Assembly: GCF_024519725.1 (NCBI RefSeq)
Contig: NZ_JALJRK010000013.1
Span: 1 to 64,000 of the forward strand
Direction of reading: 5' to 3'
Length of the DNA: 64,000 nt
Origin: Microvirga sp. Mcv34
GTDB taxonomy: Bacteria; Pseudomonadota; Alphaproteobacteria; Rhizobiales; Beijerinckiaceae
A program made the translations under genes and the position numbers. Within the stretch, counting starts at the first letter, position 1, and every line of letters begins with the position of its first letter. This document shows, piece by piece, positions 16,691-26,453 of this stretch. Below the pieces are notes generated by a model that ran no database searches, was not told where the DNA came from, and was given only the letters and a program-made list of their open reading frames with translations.

Positions 16691-17707
16691 GTGACAGAAC
16701 AGAACCTTCAAGTCCTCCTTGCGTCGCGGCCGGTCGGTCGTCCCTCGCCCGATAACTTTCAGTTCGTTCGGACCACCATCCCGACCCCTGGCGAAGGACA
16801 GGTTCTTCTCAAGATCCGCTATCTCTCGCTCGATCCCTATGTGCGCGGCCGCATGAGCGCTGCGAAATCCTATGCGGCGGCCGTCGAGATCGGGCAGGTC
16901 ATGGAGGGAGGCACCGTGGCAGAGGTGGTGGAGAGCAAACACCCCGACTATACGGCAGGCGATATGGTTCTCTCCTATTCGGGTTGGCAAACTTTTGCCC
17001 TGTCGGATGGCACTGATCTGCGCAAGCTCGACCCGCGCCAGGCTCCCGTCACCACCGCCTTGGGCGTGCTCGGAATGCCAGGCTTCACCGCCTATGCCGG
17101 CTTGCTCACTCTCGGACAGCCCAAGCCCGGAGAAACCGTCGTCGTGGCTGCGGCAAGCGGACCCGTCGGGGCGACGGTCGGCCAGTTGGCCCGTATCAAA
17201 GGGGCTCGGGCTGTGGGAATTGCCGGAGGACCGGACAAGTGCGCTCTCGTTCGGGACGTCTTCGAATTCGATTTGGCGCTCGATCATCGCTCACCCACCT
17301 TTGCCGAGGATCTGCAGGCGGCCTGTCCGGATGGAATCGACGTCTACTTCGAGAATGTCGGCGGAAAAGTGTGGGATGCGGTTTTCCCCCTGCTCAATAC
17401 GTTCGCCCGCGTCCCCGTCTGCGGCCTCGTGGCGCAATACAACAGCACCGGCCCCTTCGAAGGTCCTGACCGGATGCCCGTGCTCATGCGCGACGTACTG
17501 ACCAAGAGCCTGACCATCCGCGGCTTCATCCAGCGCGAGTTCCACGCACAGCGCCCTGCTTTCTATCGGGAAATGGCCGAATGGATCGCCGAAGGGCGCG
17601 TCAAATACCAGGAGGACATCGTGGGCGGGCTCGAGAGCGCACCCGAGGCCTTCATCGGCATGCTGGAGGGTAGGAATTTCGGCAAGCTGATCGTGCAGGT
17701 TTCCTAA
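16691..17707 (+). CDS. NADP-dependent MDR-family oxidoreductase (leukotriene B4 dehydrogenase/CurA type)
   Basis: About 338 residues. The zinc-free medium-chain reductase fold shows YLSLDPYVRGRM near the N-terminus, GMPGFTAYAGLL before the cofactor domain, and AASGPVGATVGQLARIKGARAVGIAG, the NADPH-binding turn. FENVGGKVWDAVFPLL and the end FGKLIVQV are typical of the family. It should reduce alpha,beta-unsaturated carbonyls. GTG at 16691 after AGGAA was preferred; an ATG at 16655 would add 12 residues. It stands alone, with no obvious partner. Confidence 0.88.
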   Translation: MTEQNLQVLLASRPVGRPSPDNFQFVRTTIPTPGEGQVLLKIRYLSLDPYVRGRMSAAKSYAAAVEIGQVMEGGTVAEVVESKHPDYTAGDMVLSYSGWQTFALSDGTDLRKLDPRQAPVTTALGVLGMPGFTAYAGLLTLGQPKPGETVVVAAASGPVGATVGQLARIKGARAVGIAGGPDKCALVRDVFEFDLALDHRSPTFAEDLQAACPDGIDVYFENVGGKVWDAVFPLLNTFARVPVCGLVAQYNSTGPFEGPDRMPVLMRDVLTKSLTIRGFIQREFHAQRPAFYREMAEWIAEGRVKYQEDIVGGLESAPEAFIGMLEGRNFGKLIVQVS

Positions 17708-17853
17708 GCGGGAACCATAAGCGCTGCTCTTCGGCGGCCTTCGCACAGGCTGCTGGCGTTCCAAGGGTGACGAAAGCCTTTGTTAACGCTATAGAGCCAG
17801 GCTCCAAACCGCGAAGGCGGCTTCATTCCTGTCATTTTGCGTAGGCCCGGCCC

Positions 17854-18459
17854 ATGCCCGTTTCCGTTCTGGACCTCGTCGTCATCGGTATCGTCCTGAT
17901 CTCGGCTCTTCTTGCTGCCGTGCGCGGCTTCACCCGCGAGGTGCTCGCCATCGTGGCCTGGGTCGTCGCGGCCGCCGCGGCCTGGTACCTGCATCCGACC
18001 GCCCTGCCGATCGCGCATCAATATATCAGCAGCAACACGGTAGCCCTTGTTGCGGCCATCGGCGGCATCTTCGTCGTGACGCTGATCATCGTGTCGATCA
18101 TCACGGTCCAGATTTCCGACCTGATCCTCGATTCCCGCATCGGCGCCCTCGACCGTACGCTCGGGCTCTTCTTCGGCGCCGCGCGCGGCTTCCTGATCTG
18201 CGTGATCGGCTGGGCGTTCCTCGGCTGGCTGGTTCAGGGCAAGGAGCCCGAATGGGCGGCCTCTTCCCGCACTCGCCCCGCCATGGAAAACGCCCGCGAC
18301 AGCATCATCGCCATGCTGCCGGAAAATGCCGAGGCCATGATCCAGCGTCTGCGCAACAAGGAAGCGCCGGCAGAGACGGAGCCGGCCGAGCCCGATCCGC
18401 AGCGCCCGGCAGCCCCGGCGGCTCCCGCGGCCCCGCAGCCACCCCAGCGGCGCAGCTGA
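17854..18459 (+). CDS. cvpA: CvpA family membrane protein
   Basis: 201 residues. Four membrane helices, starting SVLDLVVIGIVLISALLAAVRGFTREVLAIV, the CvpA signature. The C-terminus is a Glu/Pro/Ala-rich tail. CvpA is linked to colicin V production and envelope homeostasis in enterobacteria. It is followed by purF on the same strand, the ordering used in many proteobacteria. Confidence 0.93.
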   Translation: MPVSVLDLVVIGIVLISALLAAVRGFTREVLAIVAWVVAAAAAWYLHPTALPIAHQYISSNTVALVAAIGGIFVVTLIIVSIITVQISDLILDSRIGALDRTLGLFFGAARGFLICVIGWAFLGWLVQGKEPEWAASSRTRPAMENARDSIIAMLPENAEAMIQRLRNKEAPAETEPAEPDPQRPAAPAAPAAPQPPQRRS

Positions 18460-18641
18460 GCTTTCCGCGCCATTCCCGTGCGGTCTGAGGGAATTGGGAT
18501 CGGGTGCAACAGTGCAAAGCCGCATTTGCACGCGTTCCGGCTTCACGTTCGCGGCAGCGGCAGAATAGCCATTGGCGTTTAGTCGAATGCCGACTACATA
18601 AGGGCGGCGCCGGTGGGGGCGCGAATCCCAAAGGTATGATC

Positions 18642-20129
18642 ATGTCTTCTTTGTCTGAGACGTGGCAGGTCACCCCGAAGCAGGTGAACCTGGACCTCGA
18701 CGGCGATACCCTGCGCGAAGAATGCGGTGTCTTCGGCATCTACGGTCACCCGGATGCCGCCGCCATCACGGCGCTCGGGCTCCACGCCCTGCAGCATCGC
18801 GGCCAGGAAGCGGCCGGCATTGTCTCCTACGACGGATCGGTCTTCCACTCGGAGCGCAAGCTCGGCCTCGTGGGCGACAACTTCTCCGACCGCGCGACCA
18901 TCGAACGCCTCGAAGGCCTCTCGGCCATCGGCCATACGCGCTACTCGACCACGGGCGCGACCGTCCTGCGCAACGTGCAGCCCCTCTTCGCCGAGTTGGA
19001 CGGCGGCGGCTTCGCGGTCGCCCATAACGGCAACCTGACCAACGGCCTGACCCTTCGCCGCAACCTCATTCGCGACGGCGCCATCTGCCAGTCCACTACT
19101 GACACGGAGGTGATCGTCCACCTCGTCGCCCGCAGCCGTAAGGACCGGGTCATCGACCGCTTCGTCGAGGCGATCCAGAAGCTCGAGGGCGCCTATGCCC
19201 TGGTGGCCCTCACCAACAAGAAGCTGATCGGCGCCCGCGATCCCTTAGGCATCCGTCCGCTGGTTCTGGGTGAGCTCGACGGCCGCTACATTCTCGCCTC
19301 CGAGACCTGCGCGCTCGACATCATCGGCGCCCGTTTCGTCCGTGACATCGAGAACGGCGAATGCGTTGTCATCTCGGACGAAGGCATTGAATCCTTCCGC
19401 TTCGTTCCGGAGCAGACCGCCCGGCCGGACATCTTCGAATACATCTATTTCGCCCGTCCGGATTCCGTCGTGAACGGCCGCAGCGTCTATGAGGTCCGCA
19501 AGGGCATGGGCCGCGAGCTCGCCCTGGAATCCCCGGCCGACGCCGACGTGGTGATCCCGGTGCCGGATTCCGGCGTCCCGGCCGCCCTGGGCTATGCTCA
19601 GACCTGCGGCCTGCCCTACGAACTCGGCATCATCCGCAACCATTACGTGGGCCGCACCTTCATTCAACCGACTCAGTCGGTGCGTGAGCTCGGCGTGCGC
19701 ATGAAGCACTCCGCCAACCGCTCGGCGATTGCCGGAAAACGGATCGTGCTCGTCGACGACAGCCTCGTGCGCGGCACCACCTCGGTAAAGATCGTGCGCA
19801 TGATGCGCGAGGCCGGCGCCAAGGAAGTCCACTTCCGCATCTCCAGCCCGCCGATCACGCATCCGGACTTCTACGGCATCGACACGCCGGAGAAGGAGAA
19901 GCTGCTCGCCGCCACCCATGACCTGGAGCAGATGCGCCAGTATATCGGGGCGGATTCGCTGGCCTTCCTGTCCATCGAGGGCGTGTACCGCGCCATGGGC
20001 GAGAAGGGCCGCAACCCGGCGCAGCCGCAATTCACCGACCACTGCTTCACGGGCGACTACCCGACGCCGCTGACGGATCTCGCCGTCGCGACACCGCGCC
20101 GTCTCGCCGTTCTCGCCGAAGCCGACTGA
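18642..20129 (+). CDS. purF: Amidophosphoribosyltransferase
   Basis: 495 residues. A short propeptide ends before the nucleophile in [11 protein letters not shown]; the glutaminase domain ([20 protein letters not shown]) is followed by the phosphoribosyltransferase domain with the PRPP loop [13 protein letters not shown]. It catalyses the first committed step of purine synthesis. ATG at 18642 has AAAGG 7 nt upstream; a longer frame from 18504 or an ATG at 18636 is less likely. The SDR gene starts 8 bp after the stop. Confidence 0.97.
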   Translation: MSSLSETWQVTPKQVNLDLDGDTLREECGVFGIYGHPDAAAITALGLHALQHRGQEAAGIVSYDGSVFHSERKLGLVGDNFSDRATIERLEGLSAIGHTRYSTTGATVLRNVQPLFAELDGGGFAVAHNGNLTNGLTLRRNLIRDGAICQSTTDTEVIVHLVARSRKDRVIDRFVEAIQKLEGAYALVALTNKKLIGARDPLGIRPLVLGELDGRYILASETCALDIIGARFVRDIENGECVVISDEGIESFRFVPEQTARPDIFEYIYFARPDSVVNGRSVYEVRKGMGRELALESPADADVVIPVPDSGVPAALGYAQTCGLPYELGIIRNHYVGRTFIQPTQSVRELGVRMKHSANRSAIAGKRIVLVDDSLVRGTTSVKIVRMMREAGAKEVHFRISSPPITHPDFYGIDTPEKEKLLAATHDLEQMRQYIGADSLAFLSIEGVYRAMGEKGRNPAQPQFTDHCFTGDYPTPLTDLAVATPRRLAVLAEAD

Positions 20130-20137
20130 GCAATTCC

Positions 20138-20881
20138 ATGGACAAGCCTCTCCTCAACCGCGTCGCGGTCGTCACCGGCGCTTCGCGCGGCATCGGCCGC
20201 GCGGCGGCCCTCGCTCTCGCCGAAGCCGGCGCGCACGTGATCGCCCTCGCCCGCACCCAGGGCGCGCTCGAATCCCTCGACGACGAGATCCGTGCCAAGG
20301 GCGCCTCCGCCACCCTGGTGCCGGTGAACCTGAAGGATTTCGACGCCCTCGATCGCCTGGGCGCCGCGATCTACGAGCGCTGGGGCAAGCTCGACATCCT
20401 TCTCGGCAATGCGGGTCAGCTCGGCGAGCTCGCGCCGATCACTCATATCGACCAGCCCGTCTGGGACGAGGTGATGGCGGTCAACGTGACGGCCAATTAC
20501 CGTCTGCTCCGCTCTCTCGATCCGCTGCTGCGAGCCTCCGATGCGGGCCGGGCGATCTTCATCACGTCCGGGGCCGCCCACAAGCACAAGGCCTATTGGG
20601 GCGTCTATTCCGTGTCGAAGGCCGCCCTTGAGGCCCTGGTGCGCACCTATGCGGCTGAGACGGCGACGACCCCCGTCAGGACCATGCTGCTCAATCCCGG
20701 CCCGCTCCGCACCGCCATGCGCCGCACCGCGATGCCCGGCGAGGACCCGCTGACCCTGAAGACTCCCGAGGACCTCGCCCCTCACATCGTGAAGCTGGCG
20801 CTCCCTTCCTGGGACAGGACTGGCAAGATCTACGACTTCACCCAGGACGGAAAGATCATCGAGCCGCAGATGCCGGCTTGA
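20138..20881 (+). CDS. Short-chain dehydrogenase/reductase
   Basis: 247 residues. Classical SDR: VTGASRGIGRAAALALAEAGAHV is the nucleotide-binding motif, GNAGQLGELAPI the NAG motif, and the catalytic Ser with YSVSKAALEALVRTYA gives the Tyr-x3-Lys pair. Substrate unknown. It lies directly after purF and is often annotated downstream of purF in this group, probably co-transcribed. Confidence 0.92.
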   Translation: MDKPLLNRVAVVTGASRGIGRAAALALAEAGAHVIALARTQGALESLDDEIRAKGASATLVPVNLKDFDALDRLGAAIYERWGKLDILLGNAGQLGELAPITHIDQPVWDEVMAVNVTANYRLLRSLDPLLRASDAGRAIFITSGAAHKHKAYWGVYSVSKAALEALVRTYAAETATTPVRTMLLNPGPLRTAMRRTAMPGEDPLTLKTPEDLAPHIVKLALPSWDRTGKIYDFTQDGKIIEPQMPA

Positions 20882-20918
20882 GACGTGCCGGGCACGACTG
20901 ATCTGGACGCTCCCTCAA

Positions 20919-21008
20919 CGTCATCACCGGCCTCGTGCCGGTGATCTCGCTTCTATTGCGGATGACGCGTTTGCAATCGGGTTGGCCGGCAACACGCCGG
21001 TCATGGAC
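20919..21008. repeat. Dispersed intergenic palindromic repeat, copy 2
   Basis: Same layout as 9999-10087: CGTCATCACCGGCC...GCCGGTGATCTCG, then GCAATCGGGTTGGCCGGC and a GCCGGTCATGGAC arm. It occupies part of the 422-bp gap between the SDR gene and the MHYT-GGDEF-EAL gene; nothing else was recognised in the rest of that gap. Confidence 0.7.
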
Positions 21009-21303
21009 ATGAGAGGTCTTCACCGCCCCGCGCCCAGCGCGGCGTTAACCCTGCTGCCCGATAGGCATTCGTTCTCGCCCGCGCTTCGTTGACTTGCGGG
21101 GGCGATTCCTCACTTTACCGATCGGGACAATGTCCCGAAATCCTTGGCGGATTGGGGCTCACGTCGATGAAGCCGGTCCAAAGGCATGATGCCGCCCCGC
21201 CATACCGGTGAGAGACCGGATTTTTCTTCCCGATCTCTGTTTCCGGCCGGATTCCCTTTCGCGTGATCACATCCGCGCAGCGGGCAATCTGCAAAGGCTC
21301 ACC

Positions 21304-23703
21304 ATGCTGACCGTCTACGATTGCATCGTCTCCGAGCACGATCTCCGGCTCGTCGCCCTGGCGGCCCTGGTCTGCGCACTGGCATCGCTGACGGGGATCA
21401 ACCTTCTCCATCATGCGCGCCGTACCGACGGGCGGGGCCATTTCGCCTGGCTGGCCATTGCGGCCGCATCGACCGGCTTCGGAATCTGGGCTACGCATTT
21501 CATTGCCATGCTGGCCTTTTCCCCGTCTTTGCCGACGGCCTACAACGTCACGCTGACAATCATCTCCCTGATTGCCGCCGTGATGCTGACGGGCATCGGC
21601 CTCGGCATCGCGCTGCTGCCCGGTCTTGCCCTCGCGCCCTGGATGGGTGGGGGCATCGTCGGCGGTGGCATCGCCGTCATGCACTATACCGGCATGGCCG
21701 CCTTCGAGGTCGCAGGCATCATCGCCTGGGCCCCTGCCCTGGTGGCGGCCTCGATCCTGCTGGGTGGTCTTCTCGGCGCTGTGGCGCTCGCGACGGCGCT
21801 CAATCGTTCGTCGCGCGGGGTTACACTTCTCGGCGCGCTTCTGCTCACCCTCGCGATCTGCAGCCATCACTTCACCGCCATGGGGGCGGTCAGCATCACG
21901 CCGGACCCCAGCATCGCGCTCTCGCCCTCCGCCATCCATACGGATTGGCTCGCCAGCGGCGTAGCGTTCGTCAGTCTCTCGATTCTGCTGCTCGCCGTCG
22001 TCGCGCTGAGCCTCGACATCCGGGAACGCCACCGCGCCTCGATGGAGATGCAGCGCATGCGCGACCTCACGGACGCGGCGGTGGAGGGCCTGGTTCTGTG
22101 CGACGGCGATTCCATCGTGACCGTCAACCAGAGCTTTGCGCGCCTGACCGGGCTCACGTCCGAGCAGATCGCCGGCCAGACACTGGACGCCTGGATCCCC
22201 GACAGCGCCAAGAGGGACAAGCTTTTCGGCTGGCCCGGACAGGCCGTCGAGACCGACCTGCGCAAACCGGATGGCTCGGTTCTGCCCGTCGAGCTGATCG
22301 CCCGGCAGATCAGCTACAACGGCGCGCCGCATAACGTCGTCGCCTTCCGCGATCTGCGCGATCGCCGGGATGCGGAAGCCCGCATCCGTTATCTGGCGCA
22401 TCACGACCCGCTCACCGGCCTCGACAACCGCGCCAGCTTCGATCAGCGCCTCGACCGCGAGATCCGCCTGCACCGGCGAACCAAGCGGCAGATGGCCCTG
22501 CTCTGCCTCGACCTCGACGGTTTCAAGGAGGTCAACGACCTCTACGGCCATGCCGCCGGCGACCGAGTGCTTCAGGACATTGCCAAGCACCTCTCCTCGG
22601 TTCTCGTCGACGGGCAAATGTTCGCCCGGCTCGGCGGCGACGAGTTCGCGATCATCGCGCCTCACGTGACCGATCCGGCCCAGGCGGGGCAGCTCGCCCA
22701 CGCGCTTCTGAAAGGTCTCAGATGGGACGAGGACGGCGTTCCGGTCGGTCTCGTATCGGTCAGCATCGGCATCGCGCTCTATCCCTCGGACGGCAAGGAC
22801 CGCACGGAGCTTCTCTCCAGTGCCGATGCGGCCCTCTACCGGGCCAAGACCGAGGGCAAGGGGACCTATCGGTTCTTCGAGGCGTCCATGGGCGCCCAGA
22901 TCCGGGAGCGCCGCAGCATGGAGCACGATCTGCGCGGCGCCATCGCCAACGATGAGCTGAGCCTCGCCTATCAGCCGCAGGCGCAGGTCGAGACGGGCGA
23001 GGTCAACGGGTTCGAGGTCCTGCTGCGCTGGAACCACCCGACGCGGGGCAGCGTCTCGCCCAGCGTCTTCATTCCGATCGCGGAAGAGAGCGGGCTGATC
23101 CTGAAGATCGGCGAATGGGTGATGCGGGAGGCCTGCCGCGAAGCCGCGAGCTGGAAGCGGCCGCTCACGGTCGCTGTGAACGTCTCGGCGCTGCAGCTGA
23201 CCAGCGACGGCTTCGTCGAGTTCGTGCAGGCGACCCTAGCGCAGACCAATCTGCCGGCGAAGCGGCTCGAGATCGAGATCACCGAGACCGCTCTGGTCCG
23301 TGATCCCAACCGTGCCCTCCTCTCGCTCCAGAGACTGAAGGACATCGGCGTCAACATCGCCATGGACGATTTCGGCACCGGCTATTCCTCGCTCTCGAAC
23401 CTGCGCGCCTTTCCGTTCGACAAGATCAAGATCGACCGGTCCTTCATCCAGGCGGTGCATGCGAACCCGCAGGCGGCCGCTATCGTGCGGGCCGTGCTCG
23501 GGCTAGGACGCGGCTTGGGGCTGCCCGTCATCGCCGAGGGCGTGGAGACATCGGAAGAACTGCGCTTCCTTGGGCTCGAGGGCTGCGCGGAAGCACAGGG
23601 CTACCTGTTCGGCCGCCCGGCACCCATCATGGAGTTCATGCAGCTGATTTCCGACAACATCATGGTGCTGCCGAAGCCGCTCATGCGAGCGGTTGGGGAG
23701 TAA
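21304..23703 (+). CDS. MHYT-PAS-GGDEF-EAL cyclic-di-GMP turnover protein
   Basis: 799 residues. The N-terminus is a seven-helix MHYT sensor (ATHFIAM, MHYTGM and HHFTAM are the paired His-Met motifs, thought to bind copper or sense diatomic gases). A PAS domain follows (about 250-365), then a GGDEF domain with intact LGGDEFAII (about residue 443), and an EAL domain (about 560-790) in which EAL reads EVL. It retains ITETALV, DDFGTGYSSL, KIDRSFI and EGVET, so both synthase and phosphodiesterase activities look possible. The start at 21304 removes 32 non-hydrophobic residues of a longer frame. Confidence 0.94.
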   Translation: MLTVYDCIVSEHDLRLVALAALVCALASLTGINLLHHARRTDGRGHFAWLAIAAASTGFGIWATHFIAMLAFSPSLPTAYNVTLTIISLIAAVMLTGIGLGIALLPGLALAPWMGGGIVGGGIAVMHYTGMAAFEVAGIIAWAPALVAASILLGGLLGAVALATALNRSSRGVTLLGALLLTLAICSHHFTAMGAVSITPDPSIALSPSAIHTDWLASGVAFVSLSILLLAVVALSLDIRERHRASMEMQRMRDLTDAAVEGLVLCDGDSIVTVNQSFARLTGLTSEQIAGQTLDAWIPDSAKRDKLFGWPGQAVETDLRKPDGSVLPVELIARQISYNGAPHNVVAFRDLRDRRDAEARIRYLAHHDPLTGLDNRASFDQRLDREIRLHRRTKRQMALLCLDLDGFKEVNDLYGHAAGDRVLQDIAKHLSSVLVDGQMFARLGGDEFAIIAPHVTDPAQAGQLAHALLKGLRWDEDGVPVGLVSVSIGIALYPSDGKDRTELLSSADAALYRAKTEGKGTYRFFEASMGAQIRERRSMEHDLRGAIANDELSLAYQPQAQVETGEVNGFEVLLRWNHPTRGSVSPSVFIPIAEESGLILKIGEWVMREACREAASWKRPLTVAVNVSALQLTSDGFVEFVQATLAQTNLPAKRLEIEITETALVRDPNRALLSLQRLKDIGVNIAMDDFGTGYSSLSNLRAFPFDKIKIDRSFIQAVHANPQAAAIVRAVLGLGRGLGLPVIAEGVETSEELRFLGLEGCAEAQGYLFGRPAPIMEFMQLISDNIMVLPKPLMRAVGE

Positions 23704-23721
23704 CCCGTCGCATAGATAATT

Positions 23722-23747
23722 CGGCCGGGAAAGAAGTTCCCCGGCCG
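23722..23747. terminator. Hairpin between convergent genes
   Basis: CGGCCGGG and CCCGGCCG form an 8-bp stem between the stop codons of the plus-strand GGDEF-EAL gene and the minus-strand HPF gene. No long T-tract on either side. Confidence 0.45.
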
Positions 23748-23821
23748 GACATTCCCGGTGGCGCACAGGCCGCCCTGCCCGGCGATGGTCGCCGCAGGCC
23801 GCTGCGCAGAAGTTTGTCGGA

Positions 23822-24262
23822 TTATTCGGCGGCGATGCGGTAGTCGCCCTCGTCGTTGACGGGCGGGGCGACCTCTTGGGTACGCCTTTGCGTGCGGCGC
23901 GGCGCGTTTCCTTCACGCAGGAGCATGTCCTTGTCCGTGCGGGCCGCCTTGTCCTCGCGCAGTTCGCGCTTGGAACGGCGAAGCTGCTTGGCCGTCTTCT
24001 GCAACGCGGCCCGGAAGGCGGCGTAAAGATCCTTGTTCTTGGCCTCGCCCGTCATCATCTTGAGGGCGCCCATCTGCATGTTCACGGTGCAGCGGTAGGT
24101 GATGCCCTCTCGCGTGACATAAACCGACGCCGCGCTCAGATGGCCGAAATACTTTCCGGCGACCTGATTGATGTTGGTCTTCGCATATTCGGGAAACGCA
24201 TCGCCCAGATCGACTGCAGAGCTTTGCACCAGGATGTTGGATTCGGTGCTGTCAGGTTTCAT
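23822..24262 (-). CDS. Ribosome hibernation-promoting factor family protein (short HPF/RaiA type)
   Basis: 146 residues. It shows NILVQSSAVDLGDAFPEYAKTNI..., then YRCTVNMQMGALKMMTGEAKNKDLYAAFRAALQKTAKQLRRSKRELRED, the ribosome-binding fold of the HPF/YfiA family with basic residues clustered on the second helix. The C-terminus is short and disordered and lacks the long-HPF dimerisation domain. It should bind the 30S decoding region in stationary phase. Divergent from nothing; htrA lies downstream on the same strand after 100 bp. Confidence 0.78.
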   Translation of the reverse strand: MKPDSTESNILVQSSAVDLGDAFPEYAKTNINQVAGKYFGHLSAASVYVTREGITYRCTVNMQMGALKMMTGEAKNKDLYAAFRAALQKTAKQLRRSKRELREDKAARTDKDMLLREGNAPRRTQRRTQEVAPPVNDEGDYRIAAE

Positions 24263-24362
24263 TCGCTCCTCCGTTGGTGAAGGTTCGATGGCTAACGGCG
24301 CTCATCCATGAAAGTTTCGGCCCGAAGGAAACAAATCAGGCCCTACCAAAGTTGTGTTCTCT

Positions 24363-25466
24363 TTATGGTCTTCGCGCACGCGGGGCCTGCTCTCCGACAT
24401 CCACGACGGTCACATCGACGGTCTGTCGCTGATTGTTTCGGAGGATCGTGAGGGACACCGTGTTGCCCACGCCCGTGCGCTCCAGACGGTCCGTCAGGTC
24501 CGACAGGTGCCGCACAGGATCGTCACCGACGCCCACGATCACGTCACCGATGATGCCGGCCCGAAGATTGACGCCGCGCAGACCCGCCTTGTCCGCAGGC
24601 GAGCCCGGCACGACATCCGCCACGATTACTCCGTTCACGCCGAGCTGAGCCGCGAGCGTCTCGTCGCCCGCCAGGATCCCGATGCCCGGGGTCGGGACGC
24701 GGCCGTTGCGGATCAGCTCCGGCACAACCCGGTTGACCACGTCGACCGGAATGGCGAAGCCGATGCCCGCATTGGTGCCGGAGGGCGAGAAGATCGCCGT
24801 GTTGACACCGATCAGGCGGCCTGCCGAATCCAGGAGCGGGCCGCCCGAGTTGCCGGGATTGATCGCCGCGTCGGTCTGGATCACGTCAGCGACCTCGCGC
24901 CCGCCGCTGGTGGGCAGGCGGCGCTTGAGGGCGCTGATGATGCCGGTGGTAAGCGATTGGTCGAGTCCGAACGGGTTGCCGATGGCATAGGCGGTCTGCC
25001 CGACCTTCAGATCCGCCGAGGTGCCGACGGCGACCGGCGCAGGCAACCCGCCCTGGCGCTGAACCCTCAGCACGGCGAGATCGTAGTTGGGAGCGCGCCC
25101 GACCACATCGGCCGGCAGCACCTCGCCGGACGCGAGCCGCACCACGAAGGACGCGCCGTTCTCGACCACATGGTGGTTCGTGACCACATGACCGGCGGCA
25201 TCCCAGATGAACCCGGTACCCGAGCCGGCGGGCTCTCCGCCCGTGGGCCCTCGCCCGGACAACGCAACCACCTGGACGACCGATGGAGCGACGGTCTCGA
25301 ACACCCGGATCGTCGACCGTTCATAATCCGACAGATCCCCACGAGCGGCGACCGGACGCGGCTCCCTGGCCGAGAACAGGTAGCCCGTCACATAGGGCTG
25401 GAGCACGAAGATCGCGAGTAGCACCGCGATCACCAGCATGACGATTCGTGTGACCCGGTCCTGCAT
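24363..25466 (-). CDS. Membrane-anchored HtrA/Deg-type serine protease with one PDZ domain
   Basis: 367 residues. One N-terminal membrane helix (about 8-30) anchors a periplasmic trypsin-like domain with the complete triad: His99 in TNHHVV, Asp129 in NYDLAV and Ser208 in INPGNSGGPLL. A single PDZ domain follows (about 270-355: GVNGVIVADVVPGSPADKAGLRG). One PDZ plus an anchor resembles DegS-like proteases rather than DegP. It likely takes part in envelope stress proteolysis. It is divergent from the DUF4142 gene, with 145 bp between starts. Confidence 0.93.
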   Translation of the reverse strand: MQDRVTRIVMLVIAVLLAIFVLQPYVTGYLFSAREPRPVAARGDLSDYERSTIRVFETVAPSVVQVVALSGRGPTGGEPAGSGTGFIWDAAGHVVTNHHVVENGASFVVRLASGEVLPADVVGRAPNYDLAVLRVQRQGGLPAPVAVGTSADLKVGQTAYAIGNPFGLDQSLTTGIISALKRRLPTSGGREVADVIQTDAAINPGNSGGPLLDSAGRLIGVNTAIFSPSGTNAGIGFAIPVDVVNRVVPELIRNGRVPTPGIGILAGDETLAAQLGVNGVIVADVVPGSPADKAGLRGVNLRAGIIGDVIVGVGDDPVRHLSDLTDRLERTGVGNTVSLTILRNNQRQTVDVTVVDVGEQAPRARRP

Positions 25467-25611
25467 CTTATTTCCCTCGTTTGCTCAGTGTCACAACGGA
25501 CACGCTTGGCCGAAGTTCGACCCGAGTCGGAACGAACAGATGGAAGCAATTTCTCGAACAAATTCCTCCCGCGAACGTTCGCCCTCACAACTTGCTCGCA
25601 GGAGAAACTTG

Positions 25612-26334
25612 ATGTCACGCAGCTTCATGATCGCAGGCCTCATGGCCGCTATCAGCCTTCCCGCCCTCGCCCAGCAGCAGAACCAAGCCATCACTCAGCC
25701 CACCACGCCTCAGCCCGCCGAAACGCAGACCAATCCCGCCCTCGGCCAGAACGCGCAGCAGCGTCAGCAACGCACCCAGCAAGGCGGCGCGCCGCAGGAT
25801 ACGCAGACTCCGATGCGCCAGGGTCAAGCGAGCGCACCGGCGGCCATGGGCCAGCAGCAATCGCAGGCGGACCGGCAGTACATCCAGCAGATGCTGGCAC
25901 TGAGCACCGTCTCGCTGCAGCAGTCGAACTTCGCGCACAGCAAGGCTCAGAATCCGCGCGTGAAGCAATTCGCGGATTTCGAGATCGCGGAGCAGAACCT
26001 CCTCACCGACATCATGCATTCCTTCGCCGACCCGAACGCGACCGCCTCGACCACACAGGGCGCACAGCAATCCGCCGCGACGGCGCCCGAACTGCCGCAG
26101 AAGGACGCGCAGGCCATGGAGCGCCTGTCAAAGGCACAAGCGGGCGCTGCTTTCGACAAGGATTATGTCGCATTGCAGATCGAGGGACATCAGGCCCTGC
26201 TGAAGCTTCAGGAGACCCAGCTCCAGCAGGCCTCCGGCAACCGCGAGATGTCGAACCTCGCCAAGCTCGCGCGGGGCCAGATCAAAGAGCATCTGGCGCT
26301 GCTGCAGGATATGCAGAAAGAGCTCGGACAATAA
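25612..26334 (+). CDS. DUF4142 exported protein
   Basis: 240 residues. A signal peptide (MSRSFMIAGLMAAISLPALA) is followed by a Gln/Thr/Pro-rich linker (about 22-80) and the helical DUF4142 domain (about 85-238: DRQYIQQMLALSTVSLQQSNFA... and a second helical pair ending HLALLQDMQKELGQ), a ferritin-like four-helix arrangement. The molecular role of DUF4142 is unknown; many are envelope or stress associated. GGAG lies 8 nt before the ATG at 25612; the longer frame from 25438 lacks a signal peptide. Confidence 0.82.
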   Translation: MSRSFMIAGLMAAISLPALAQQQNQAITQPTTPQPAETQTNPALGQNAQQRQQRTQQGGAPQDTQTPMRQGQASAPAAMGQQQSQADRQYIQQMLALSTVSLQQSNFAHSKAQNPRVKQFADFEIAEQNLLTDIMHSFADPNATASTTQGAQQSAATAPELPQKDAQAMERLSKAQAGAAFDKDYVALQIEGHQALLKLQETQLQQASGNREMSNLAKLARGQIKEHLALLQDMQKELGQ

Positions 26335-26340
26335 GCAGAA

Positions 26341-26370
26341 CGGCCCCGTTTCATAACGAATGCGGGGCCG
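26341..26370 (+). terminator. Hairpin after the DUF4142 gene
   Basis: CGGCCCCG and CGGGGCCG pair around a 14-nt loop, six bases past the stop codon. No T-tract; a weak terminator or stabiliser. Confidence 0.45.
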
Positions 26371-26453
26371 GAACACCCGTCCTCGACGGGACGTTGCCTC
26401 CTGGAAATGCAGGCTCCCACCGCCTGCCCGAAACCCAAGAAGAGGAATAGCCC

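Noticed and set aside
21115..23037. 640-codon minus-strand frame opposite the MHYT-GGDEF-EAL gene
   Set aside because: Antisense shadow; the plus-strand frame has all domain motifs.
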